From: Pyropia yezoensis
Lineage: Eukaryota; Rhodophyta; Bangiophyceae; Bangiales; Bangiaceae
Length of the DNA stretch: 64,000 nucleotides
Assembly (NCBI GenBank): GCA_009829735.1
Contig: CM020619.1
Location: forward strand, 11,336,375 to 11,400,374
Reading direction: 5' to 3'
Positions 1 through 10,038 of the stretch are shown piece after piece. Each line of letters opens with the position of its first letter. The first letter of the stretch is position 1. The notes beneath the pieces were generated by a model. That model was not told the origin of the DNA. It did no database searches and worked only from the letters and a program-made list of their open reading frames with translations. A program made the translations under genes and the position numbers.

Positions 1-2725
1 AGTTCGTCCAAGCAAAAAACGCGCACATATGGCTACCGCCCGCGGGCACGCGGGGAGGGAGCGACCGCGGCAGCAGCCAAGCGCGGGCAGGCACCTGGCG
101 GCGCTGGCACAGACCACCCCGACACAGACGCCGTCACAACCGCGCTCGCCAGCCGCCGCCGACGCTACCACCGCTTCCGCCGCCGCCACCGCCGCTGCCA
201 CCGCCGCTGCCACCGCCTCTGCTGTCACGGCGCCAGCACGGTCTACGACCGGTAGCCGCAACAAGCGCGCCGCCGCCACCGTCAGCGTTGTCGCTGTCGC
301 CGCCGCCGCCGCCACGCCCGCACGGTCTGCGGTCGGGTGTCGCGAATCGGCCGCTGTGTTATCGGTCCCGCCTGAGCCGTCCTGGCCAGCCGTTGCCGCT
401 CCCTCCCCCGCCGTGCCTGCCGCGTCCTGGCAGCCGGTAGTCAGGGGCTGCGACACGCTGGCCCCCGTCGCCGTCAGCGCCGCCGCCGTTACCCCCACCG
501 CGGTGCGCCAGCACGGTCTGCAGTCGGGTGCTGCGACTCCGCCGCCGCGTCGGCAGGCCCGCCACAGCCGTGCTCCCCAGTCCCAAATACCGCCGCCCCC
601 GCCGCGGCCGTAGCCGCCGCCGCCTTCGCTCTCGCGCGGTGGGCAGTCAGGTGCCGCCACACGGCCGCCGCGTGGGCGGCGAGGCCACACCCTCGATCGC
701 AAAACGCCGCCGCCGCCGTTGCCGCTGCTGCTGCGCCTGTGTAGCCGGCAATCGGGTGCCGCGGCACCCCAGAAGGGGCCAAGTGCCCCACGACGCGGCC
801 GCCGCGTCGACGGTGCCGCAAATGCGCGCTTGGGGGCCTCCGCCGCCACGGCCTCCGCCGCGCTCACACGGCAGATAGCCGCGGGCCAGAACGCGTCACA
901 CCGCGAGGGGATGGTACGAAGCTGGCGGAGCGCCCAGGGGGGGGGGGGAATGTCCCGGAGGTGGGGAGTGCTGGGATGCTCTCAGATCGGTGGTGAAGAA
1001 ATGGAGAAGGGCACTGTGCGAAGGCGAGAGGGTGTCGACAACAAACGGATACCTGGATTCCTTGCGGTTCATTGCCAGGGTGCGACCGGCCAGCGGAGAC
1101 AGCGGCATGGCGATGGCGAGCCCGCCGACGGCAGCCACCGATCTCCTCGCACAGGTCCATGAGCTGCTCGCGACCGCTCATATCGCGACCCGTGCCATAG
1201 CGGCCGATCCGCACTGCTCAGCGCCCGGGTTAGTCGCGCCCCATCTGGCCGAGTCGCATCTGCCACCGTGCTGAGTGTGCCTGTGCGCAAGGGTGCATAC
1301 GAGCTGGATCGGTGCGCAGGACCGGACGCGATGTCGCTGCGTGCACGTCCATTGAGCTGCTCGCGGCACGGGGAGGGTCCAGACAAATTGAAAGAGAGGG
1401 TGCATATGGCGGGTGATGACGTCAGCGCTTGAACTGGAAGGCCTCGTAGGCACACGCCGGCCTGCGCGCGGAGAGTGGGATCTGCCCATCCTGCGTGGTC
1501 CCAGCCGGCGACCTGTTAGCAGCCTAGGCAACGTATGCGTTTGCCACCGGGCACCCCCCACGCCCGCGGGCTGCGGGCCGTGGCGTGCTGCGTGGCATGC
1601 CGCCATGGCGAGCGGGACGGGTGTGAACCGGGAAGCTGGCACGCGCTGCACGCAGGAATGGCGGCTTCTCCGGAGCTTCTGGCGCCCCGTCAGCACCGCT
1701 CGTCGCCACGTCAGGAAGACGGTTTGCAGATGAGAGGGTGCAGTAGCGCGGGGCGGACAGGATCCTGTCCCGTTCGAGGCGGCCGGGGCCGGACCGCCGC
1801 TGCTGCCGTCCCGTGTGCAGCTGGCAGCTGCAGCTGGGGGATTGCCGTGCGTGCTGGACTGATTCGGGCAGGAGCGCCCGACCTGAGCGCGAGAGCAGCA
1901 GGGAGCACAAGAGTTGGCCGTGAGGAGCTTTGCGCGCACGGGGATTGTCGGGTGCCGTCGCGGATTGGAGACGCACGCGCAGCTCAGGGAGGCCCTGGCA
2001 CGTCGTGCGTGGACGTTGGTTCCACGGACTCCAGTCAGGGTGGGGTGCCTGTGAGCTGCCCGAGCGCCATCCGTTGTGAAACCGGACGTGCTGTCGCATG
2101 CTGCTCGCAGACGGCGCGTCTGCCGAGGCTGCTGTGGGTTTTTGAGGCCCGGTTGACGTCCGTCCGCGCACCTGTCACTCTTGGCCCCGCTGCTGGGGGT
2201 CGCTCCGGCCCAGTGCCACCCGCGCCACGTCGCAGCGTCGGGCCGCGGTGTCGCTTGTGTGTGGCACTGGGTGTCGGGCAATGCTATCGCGTTGAGCACG
2301 AACTTAGTCGCCGGCGAGCGCGCTGGCGGTGTTACGCTGCGTTCGCGGCGCGGTCCAGGCAGCCGCTTTTGGTGTCGTTGGGTGTCGAGCTCTGCAACTC
2401 GACGCGGCCGCTCAGACGGGGCGGCGCTTGTATGCCGGTCCGTTCTGTCCGCGAGCATGTGCGGTTCGGCCCGCGCGCCTGCAGGTCACGCTCTCTGCAC
2501 CGACTGAGAGGTTTTTCGCACGTTGCGCGACCACCTGAGTTGGTGTCCTCGGCGGTTGAACCTCACCGCCTCCCGATGGGGCGCGCACTGAGAGCCCGGC
2601 ACGCAGATCGACCACCAAGACGTTCTCGTCGCGCATCGCGCAAGGCCGCGCGCAGGCGGCTGCCCTTGGCGACTGGTACCATTTCTGCGGCGTGCGGCTC
2701 ATTCACTCCTGAATCTGAGGTGGGC
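1..2725. other. Gene-poor, GC-rich repeat-like DNA
   Basis: I see no gene I can support here. The first 900 bases are GCC/GCT-rich and open in several frames on both strands at once, which is what high GC does by itself. Between about 230 and 860 a degenerate unit of roughly 90-120 bases recurs, marked by variants of a core resembling GGTCTGCGGTCGGGTG near 237, 330, 428, 515, 637 and 742. A 12-base G run lies at 937-948. The rest, to 2725, is less repetitive but gives no ORF with recognisable protein character. Confidence 0.5.
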
Positions 2726-4335
2726 ATGTCCGTTGATGAGGAGGAGAAAAACTGCCAGGACAAGGACGGAGCGGACAGCAGTCGGTCATCCTCGAGTCAC
2801 TCAGAGCAGGACGACTTGTCTGATGCCGTCAACCCTTTCCTTCTCCCAGAGGATCTGTTCACAGCGCCGGCTGTGGATGATGGCGAGCCCGAGGAGGGGC
2901 CAGTCGACGGAATGCTCGACCTGCGTGAAGATGCTGTCGATTCACGTGCGGACGCGTACCCGTCACTATTGTCGTTACCCATGCCATTCAAGTGCGTCGA
3001 GCATTTATACGCCTACTTGCTGCTGCGGGGACAGTGCCATGGCACGGAGAAGCTGTACGATGTCGTCCGTGCTGGGATCAAAGTTACCTCGCCGGTGGGG
3101 CTCCCAACAGCCAACACCATCCGTTACAACATCTCGCCCGTGGTTAATGCTGCATGGATGCTGCCTCTCCGCACTTGTTCAACTCGCCATCATGACGAGA
3201 TGTGCCTTCGGGAAGAGTTGTCGACGTGCGGTATATTGCACCCAGCGACCATGTGCGTCGGGACCTGCAGTTCGCCTCCACTTTTGAGCTGTTCAAGAAT
3301 GCCGACGCGCGGAGCAACCGGGACAGAGAGATGCATCCGGAGTTCATTGACTCCCCAATGTTCCAAGACCGGGCGTCCGTGCTGTTGTCCGGCCGGCTGG
3401 TTCCACGGTTTCTTCTGGGTGGGGTGCATCTGGCGGTGGGAGACCGTGTGTGTGCGACTCTTGTCGGCGGCCGTGCGCTCCGCGGCATCTTTGTCAAGCG
3501 AGCTTTCTTCGCTGCTGCTCAATCGGGACTGGCACGCATCCTGGAGGCGCACGCTGGCGACTTTGTTGTTGATTGTGACAACGTCACTGGCGAGCCCGAG
3601 GGTGGCGGATACTTTGTTTCTCGGCACTGGTGTGCCGCATCCCTGCCGCCTATAACATGGCACTCCGCTGACGACATTGTCGTTGAAGTGCGCGACATCA
3701 ACCGTGTTGGGCGTATGGGGTTCGCACCAGACGACGACAGTGGCAGATTTGCTGAAATCGCGGTACCGGTTGACGATTCCATTGAGTCGAGCGCCCGTCG
3801 GCCTATGTGGGGCCAGACTGATGGCGAGGCGTCGCTCATTGTCAGCTTGTCCGTGTACTCGGACGGATTCGGGACACAGTCGGGGAAGGAGGATACTACC
3901 ATGGGCGGGGTGTACATGTCTTATCTTTCGTGGCTGTTTCAGGACCGTCGCAGCAGCAATGCGGCGCGGACCGTGTCTGTGACTCCTGCGGGCGTGGACT
4001 CTGATTGTGTTTTGGAGGCCATTACAGAGGACCTTCGTGCGGGAGCACGCGACGGGTGGCTGAGTCGGTGTGCGGACGGAACCGTTGTACGGGTGTGGGC
4101 GGACGTTTGCTTCTTCGTTGGCGGCTATCTGCAAGTAGCCAAGACGAGCAACCTGATGGGCTCAGCCGCGAACTCTCCCTGCACCCTCTGTACTTATCGG
4201 CTGCATGGCGCGCCCGGCTGTCGCTTTGGTCTGGCCAGTTCAAGCAGGTCAACCGAGCTGATGCGAACGACTGCGCGTACCACAAGTGTTTGCGTGGCTG
4301 CCGATGCCTGGGACGAGACTGATGAAGTTGAGTAG
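2726..4335 (+). pseudogene. Transposase-like gene, frame-broken (CACTA/Tnp2-like, tentative)
   Basis: The first ATG in good protein-like context is at 2726 and opens an acidic, Ser-rich N-terminus of about 70 residues. A globular stretch follows, with motifs such as LYAYLLLRGQCHG and ANTIRYNISPVVN. The frame changes once near 3195-3201, where frame 1 has just opened after a TGA, and coding character then continues to the TAG at 4333. The second part has SVYSDGFG, GGVYMSYLSWLF, TPAGVDSDCVLEAITEDL and ANSPCTLCTYR. The order (sugar-tong-like strands with an SDGF motif, a long alpha/beta stretch, then a CxxC) recalls the Tnp2-type transposases of CACTA and fungal Plavaka elements, but that is only a resemblance. 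About 530 residues are visible, which is short for that family, so the gene is probably truncated. A short intron at the frame change is possible. Confidence 0.45.
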
Positions 4336-4604
4336 GCTTCATAAGCAGTGCAGTGTACAGGTGTTGACAAGTGACATTCTCCGCCTGCAGCCGCGAGCAT
4401 GGTGTGACCAGTCGACATCTGAAGAGCAGTTTATGATGACCATATAAGCAGGATATACCCCGATGTCCAACTCAATACGCTGTACCGCCCCTGCCTCACA
4501 GTTCTCCAGCCAGAGGTGTGTCGTTAAACACCGGTGCCAACGACAGACGTTTCGGCTGGTCCACACGCATCATGGTCGTGTTCTGACTGCTGCTGCTCGG
4601 GCAC

Positions 4605-5620
4605 CTACTGGATAACGTCCAACACCTCGTGAGCATCGAGCTCTAAGACGCAACACGGCAGTGACAGGGGGACTTTCCCGCAGGCAAGACCTTCCTCATG
4701 GCCCATCATTGCCGCAACGCCGGCAGGCCGCCACCGCCGAAATGCTGGGCACGACGCAGGAAGACCAGACAATTCGACAGAGGAAATCGTAGTACGCTCA
4801 AGAGGGTGCACGAGACGACGCCGTTGCGGGTCGAACTCTTCCGTCTTCCTGGTAGCGACATGTACATCTCCATCCGATTTTCTTTGTAAGATAAACCACA
4901 TGGATCCATCGTCGTCTTCGAAGCGCTCAACCAGAACGCGAGATGGCGTTGAACCGTCACTCGGTCGGGTGAACGACCGCGCCATAACCCAAGACCGAAG
5001 ACTCTCAGACATGCCCAACGCAGTGAGAGCAAAAGCAGGTGAAGTGAACTCAACCAGTCGCGCCGCCCTCTCGCGTCGACCTGGTCCCGGTATCGTGTAG
5101 GAGAGGGAGAGCATCTTCACCAGCTCGTCCATAGACCGGCGGTCAGCGTCCGCGTCAGAGGAGAGCACAGCCTTGGTGCGATTATTGCGCTGGCTCGCTC
5201 CACCACGCGACCTGTTCAAGCCGGAGGGTGGTCCGGCCTTCAGCCTTTCAACTAAGCGTGTCGCCAGACGACGCTGAAGAGAGCGGCCCAGCGGGAATTG
5301 CTCTTGCATAGCAACCTGCTGAAAAGCTCGAATGCCGTTCAGTGACAGACGTGCGGTCGCCATAGCGTTCTTGGTCGCCTCCATGCCGCTATCAAGCGCA
5401 TCGCATCTCAGCTTCATTGCCTGCATCTCAGAAGACAGCTTGTCGAGGTCAGCAACCTTGACGGAGCGACGTGGACAAGCCGCCTTCGTAGCGGGTGATG
5501 AGGCGACTATCCCGCCACCCGAGCGATGCACATCTGCTCTCAAGGACTCATCGGGGGCCACCGAAGATCCAGCATGTGGCTGTGACCGCTCCGTCCCGCT
5601 CTGCCGATCAGTAGGTGACT
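4605..5620 (-). CDS. Unassigned ORF, convergent with the transposase-like gene
   Basis: An open frame of about 338 codons runs between a TAG near 5621 and a stop at 4605. It has no ATG near its beginning: the first plausible one encodes MQAMKLRCD, about 48 codons after a GTG at 5561, so a 5' exon may be missing. Residues around 35-90 look helical and could form a coiled coil. A middle stretch contains LVKMLSLSYTIPGPGRR, and a later one contains a beta-like segment with FEDDDGSMWFILQRK. I recognise no family. Base composition here is less extreme than in the flanks, and the convergent arrangement with the transposase-like gene suggests an accessory gene of the same element, but that is inference. 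A second small minus ORF (5619-6029) lies directly upstream and could be a leader exon. Confidence 0.3.
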
Positions 5621-5621
5621 A

Positions 5622-7266
5622 ATTCATCACAGAGCAGGTATGCAATTTGCTCAGGTGGCATAGGACTGCGGGCACGGCCGCTTCAGGGCTCAGCTGCACA
5701 ACAACGGCGTAGATCACAGCCGTAGTAGAGCAGGACTTGTGCATCCCACAGCAGACGAACAGGTCACCGCCGACAAGCCCGCCAAGATCGGAGTCCGTCG
5801 GCGGGGTGGCAACGGGCGCGTCCTCTGCTGCCAGCAAGAAGCACGCAACGACGGCGAATGCTGCTGGTCGAGGCGCATCGACAGCCAACGTACGACCAAC
5901 ACGCTCGTCAGCCCTGGCACAGGCTCCCGTCGGAAGAGCCGCGACCGGGCCCGCCGTCGCCGACTGGCAGGTACTACACAAGAGCAGCGAGAGCGGCTGG
6001 TCGTGGCTCACCGCCTCCGACCGCACCACGAGTGCGCCCGAAAGCTGCCACAGGCGGCCGCTTGAAGACAGCTACACGAGCTCGTAATAGACAAGGAGCA
6101 GGGCTCACACAACGGCTACAAGTGCTGCTGCACGCGGCGCACCGGCAGCGACCGTAGCAACAGCACGCCCGGAAGCTGCCACAGGCGGCCTTTGGATGAG
6201 TCGCAATCAGGCCCGTCCTGTTTGACAATGACAGCGTGCGCAACGGGAGCGCCAGAGACCGGCGGACCCCCCAACCTAGCAGCTGCTGTGGGCGACAGCC
6301 AAGAGTACCAGCCCCCTCAACCACGTCGTCGTGTCGGTCACCGCTGCCACGGCTCACGCGTGCAGCTGCCCTCACCGGTGCCGCCGTCGCCGCGGGCATC
6401 CGAAGACGGGAGTACGGTCCGTAGAGAAGATGCTGACCAGTGCGTAGCTGCTGCAGGCCACGCGTGGTCTGATGTCAAGAGAGGGCGCGGGGAGGGGACT
6501 GTCGTCTCTCGGGGGCCCAGCGTGGCAGAATTTCAAGCGAAAATGTAATTCCTTGTCGATTCATTCACCAAATCTCAAACGCGCAGTCGCCGCTCCCAGC
6601 CTCTCTGCCGCGGCCAAGCCGCGCCGCCGGGGTGTCCCACCGGCCGCGGCCGATCGCGATTCGTTGGAGACACAGGTCGGCCCCCTGCTGCGCGACCGTT
6701 CGCTGTAGCTGGCCGCCGTCCTCGGCACTTCCCGTTTGGCCGGCGCGTTCACGCTCGGCTAAGTCGTCCTTTCCCCAGTCGCCGTGCATCGGCCACGGAC
6801 ACTTTATTTCGGCCGTTGGCGGCCCTTCACTGCAGAAACTGTGCTGGCGGGAGATGACCTGCGGCTGGCTGGAGCCCACGCGGTTCCTTGCCTGTGGCCG
6901 CAGTAGCCGCACAGCGGTAGCCTGCAGGCTGGCCGGCGCCATGCTCGCTTCCTCGGCTGAAGACCGACAGCGGCGGCGACGTACTTATACGAGCCGGTCT
7001 GGCGGGCTATGATCGTCAGAAGCGGGCGCGACGTCATGTTTCGGCCTCTGGGGCGCGCGCCTGGTCAACGAGTGATTATGTCAGCGTTGCTGGCGACATG
7101 GCGCGCATGGTTTGGCGTGTTCGTGGGGTGGGGGGAGGGCTGGTGGTGGTGGTGTGACGGCACGGTACCGGCAAGTGCGCCGGGTCTTCGACGGCTTGGG
7201 AGCGCTTGGGGCACGCTGGGGCTGCCATTGCCGCGTGCGCTCGGTGTTATCCTGCCTCCATCTGGT
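5622..7266. other. Intergenic DNA, nothing supported
   Basis: Several overlapping ORFs of 60-140 codons occur on both strands, none with domain-like character. The stretch ends in the CTGGT (7262-7266) that became the left target-site duplication of the chromovirus E1. Confidence 0.5.
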
Positions 7267-7629
7267 TGTAGCAATATGGTTGTCCGTATTGTGACCCTAG
7301 TATTAGGGGGGCTACTTCTAATCCTTAACTTTCAATTTGAGAGTCCGAGCTGGTCACGGTATCTATAAGTTACGTATGACCAGAGGGACTTGCATCTTGG
7401 GGTGGAGGGTAGTTAGTAGTGTCTCCGAGGGTTTATAACGAGGGGGCCGGTGGCGAATCCACCGCCGGCCAAGGTAGAACAACAAACCCCTCCCATTTGG
7501 GCTCCCATCTTGGTCCCGTGGCTTGCGCTCCAAGGACAGCAACCTTGGCCTCCCGGTGACGTTGGTGCCGATCCCCCTTGGTGAGTGTTCCCTGAGAGTG
7601 GACGTGCGACGGATTCCTATTGTGTTACA
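7267..7629 (+). repeat. E1 5' LTR
   Basis: This 363-bp LTR matches 17730-18092 with three differences (7300 region G/A, a CCCGTGG/CCCATGG site, and T/C near the end). It contains two TATA-like sites and a GC-rich inverted repeat, GGCCGGTGG paired with CCACCGCCGGCC, just downstream of the second. Two diverged LTR pairs in the window carry the same layout. Confidence 0.95.
7364..7369 (+). promoter_or_regulatory. Candidate LTR promoter TATA element
   Basis: TATAAG lies about 100 bases into the LTR and is conserved in every LTR copy of this family in the window. A second candidate, TTATAA, lies at 7433-7438. Which one drives the genomic RNA cannot be told from sequence alone. Confidence 0.35.
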
Positions 7630-7630
7630 T

Positions 7631-7648
7631 TGGTGGAGCAGCAGGGGA
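7631..7648 (+). other. E1 primer-binding site
   Basis: One base after the LTR comes TGGTGGAGCAGCAGGGGA, starting with the TGG expected to pair with a tRNA CCA end. It does not resemble the usual initiator-Met type (TGGTATCAGAGC). E2 (23830) and the more distant E3 (60144) carry almost the same sequence. I cannot assign the tRNA. Confidence 0.7.
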
Positions 7649-7854
7649 CGGGTTTCCGTCACCCTTGTGGTGACGCCGTCTTCGGCCCTGGCACACGGAT
7701 AGGGATCCGGTCCTTTTCTTGTACTCGTGGTGTTGCGACCTGATCGATTGTGTTGAGCTTTTACCTGTGACTGTGACCTACTGTTACTCTCCCCAATCTA
7801 CCCCCTCGCTCTCTTATTCGTGGTGATCGTTGCGTCGGTTGACTGATTGTGACT

Positions 7855-10038
7855 ATGTCTACCCAAGAGAAGGGGAACGTTCAAGATGACGGATCGGCGT
7901 CTACGCCGACTCCGGAGGTGACTACGGGAACCGGGATCGGGAACCCGATCGATAACATTGAGACGCCAATGCTTTCCGGTGCCGGATCGACGTTTGGCAC
8001 GGCTCGGACGGCAGGAGGCGGGGGCCCGCCTCAACTGTCGTCGACCGACCTCACTCCGCCGCCTCCTTCACCAGGGGATTCCCTGATGGCATCATTGGCC
8101 CGCATCGAGGCCCGGTTTTCCGGGCTCGACGCCCGTCAAGATCGGACGGAGGACGCAATGGCAGTGTTGATGTCAACACGGCACACGACGGGACCCCGTC
8201 GTGTTCCTCCCACACCGGTACGGTTCGAACCGGCCGGACTACTTTCGGAGTCCACCAGGGTCAATCCCGGGGTTGCTACTCCTGGACAACCCCCGGACAC
8301 AATGGGGTATGGGTCCGACTCGTCGGCAGAGTTGGAACGGAGTCACACGGAGCGATACGCTCGGAGCACCCGAAGCGGACTCCGCGGACACGACCCGGTA
8401 GATACGTACGCCGGGGGAGAGTCGGTTATTGGGGGAGGGGGTACCCTCTCGCAGTACCCCCACGACGAAGGAGGCCCGGCAACTCGGGTTCCCGAGGTGC
8501 CGACGCCTGAAGTACCATCTTCAGTGGTGGAAGCTATGACCGCGCAGGTAACTGCGAGCCTACTGAAGCGGATGGAGTCCGATGAGTTCGCTCATCAACT
8601 GGCTAAGCGACTGGATATCCAGGACGCTGACACGGAGATCGTCAACGAGGTCTTCCGGTCGGTTCTTACTCCGGAACGTTATCGTTTGGAGGACCGCTCT
8701 ACCACCGTATCGGAATCGATGCGTAATACGTCGCATCGGGCGATCCGCTCTATGCAGACCCTTATGAAGGGAGTCCCTATGTTCGGGGGGCCGAACGGAC
8801 GCCCGTTGGCAGTCATCGGCTTCTTGACTAGCTTCAAGGCAGCCGCAGACAAAGCGCTCGCTAACGAGGGGCTGGCCCTGGAGATCCTCCCGTTCTTTGT
8901 TGATGAACGGGTGCGAGGCATTCTTCGCCAGGCATCCCCGATGCCGGGAATGAGGGTCGCGGCCACCCCCATGGATTACCGTGGGATATTGAAGGAGCTG
9001 CTGAGCAGCTACCTCAGTGACGACAAGTGCGAGGACCACTATCGGGCCCTTCGCACTGCCACCGCCCAGTCCTGGGAGGATGAGGAGATGTTTGGACGCC
9101 GGATCCAAGAGCTCGACTACGAGCTGGGGAAGCTCCTCGGAGAAGGGGAGCTACGGGCCATCCTGTTCGCAGGAGTACCCAACTACGTGCGGATATCCGC
9201 ACGGGGCGCCAACACGGCACGGACGAACTTCAGTCGACTGATGCATATGTGCAAGTCCCTAGGGGACGCCTACCGGGTTCTACATCCGGAGTGTGCCTTG
9301 GCCCCGAAGCCCAAGGGTGAGGGAGGCAAGCCCAGTCTTACCCCGGTACCGAGGCAAGAGAAGGTGGAACGTAAGACCGCACCAGTACTGGTGGCGACCG
9401 AACATACCCCTATTGGTGAGGGTGACCCTCTAGTCGACCAACAGGGCCACCTGTTGCTACCGGCGACGCCGGTGATTGATGAACATGGTACGGTAGCGTA
9501 CATCGCCCCGGCTGGAACCCAGTTCCAGGTCAACGAAGGAACGGGACGGCGCGTCCCGTATGTGCGGACTACGGGGTACTCCCCGGTGACGGGTAACCCT
9601 CACCAACCCTTGCCAACATGGGCGGTGCGCACGGAGGCACCTCCGCAGATTGCGGGCCGACCCAACCGGTTGGGGGAGTCCATGTTCCGGTTGACCCAAG
9701 GACCCAAGGCCTACCAGGGAGCAGGCACTCGGGCGCCCGAGGGAGGCAACCGCAGCTACGGGGCTACCCCGATGCGACCTCAAGGGGGGACCGGCACGTC
9801 CGGATGTATGCTGTGTGGGGATCCCCAGCACTGGGTGTCTTCCTGCCCACTCATCCCCGAGGAGTCTCGGCGGGCAGCGGCGCAACGCAAGGCATCCACC
9901 GGGGGGTATCCCCCCCGAGCACCCGGACCCGCACCGGGTAGTCAGCCAGCTCCAGGTGGAGTACTGGCCGTCGAGGGGGCACCTCCTCAGCCGGATGTCC
10001 CGGCGGACAGCACCCTACCAAGGGCGGGAAACGAGTAA
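7855..10038 (+). CDS. gag: E1 Gag polyprotein
   Basis: Gag is the structural polyprotein that forms the virus-like particle and packages the element's RNA. The ATG at 7855 gives 727 residues; the frame is open two codons further up, at a GTG. Residues 1-220 are Pro/Thr/Gly-rich and disordered. Residues about 225-470 form the capsid-like helical region (motifs ESDEFAHQLAKRLDIQ, FLTSFKAAADKALANEG, YDYELGKLLGEGEL-like helices). A Pro/Gly-rich linker follows. A CCHC zinc knuckle with C651, C654, H659 and C664 marks the nucleocapsid. The gene ends in GNE-stop, where GGGAAAC overlaps the last codons. The ORF is intact. Confidence 0.92.
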   Translation: MSTQEKGNVQDDGSASTPTPEVTTGTGIGNPIDNIETPMLSGAGSTFGTARTAGGGGPPQLSSTDLTPPPPSPGDSLMASLARIEARFSGLDARQDRTEDAMAVLMSTRHTTGPRRVPPTPVRFEPAGLLSESTRVNPGVATPGQPPDTMGYGSDSSAELERSHTERYARSTRSGLRGHDPVDTYAGGESVIGGGGTLSQYPHDEGGPATRVPEVPTPEVPSSVVEAMTAQVTASLLKRMESDEFAHQLAKRLDIQDADTEIVNEVFRSVLTPERYRLEDRSTTVSESMRNTSHRAIRSMQTLMKGVPMFGGPNGRPLAVIGFLTSFKAAADKALANEGLALEILPFFVDERVRGILRQASPMPGMRVAATPMDYRGILKELLSSYLSDDKCEDHYRALRTATAQSWEDEEMFGRRIQELDYELGKLLGEGELRAILFAGVPNYVRISARGANTARTNFSRLMHMCKSLGDAYRVLHPECALAPKPKGEGGKPSLTPVPRQEKVERKTAPVLVATEHTPIGEGDPLVDQQGHLLLPATPVIDEHGTVAYIAPAGTQFQVNEGTGRRVPYVRTTGYSPVTGNPHQPLPTWAVRTEAPPQIAGRPNRLGESMFRLTQGPKAYQGAGTRAPEGGNRSYGATPMRPQGGTGTSGCMLCGDPQHWVSSCPLIPEESRRAAAQRKASTGGYPPRAPGPAPGSQPAPGGVLAVEGAPPQPDVPADSTLPRAGNE
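10026..10032 (+). promoter_or_regulatory. Candidate -1 ribosomal frameshift site, gag to pol (E1)
   Basis: GGGAAAC is in the exact phase needed for tandem slippage (gag codons GGA AAC shift to GGG AAA). The -1 frame that results is the pol frame, which stays open through the gag TAA at 10036. CCGGGG (10051-10056) can pair with CCCCGG (10083-10088) to give a stimulatory stem downstream. The same heptamer in the same phase occurs in E2 and in the distant element E3. Confidence 0.75.

Noticed and set aside
1178..2458. 426-codon minus ORF, and many overlapping long ORFs in 1-2700
   Set aside because: All frames tend to stay open in this GC-rich DNA. The products are Arg/Pro/Ser-rich with no motif, and competing frames are equally long.
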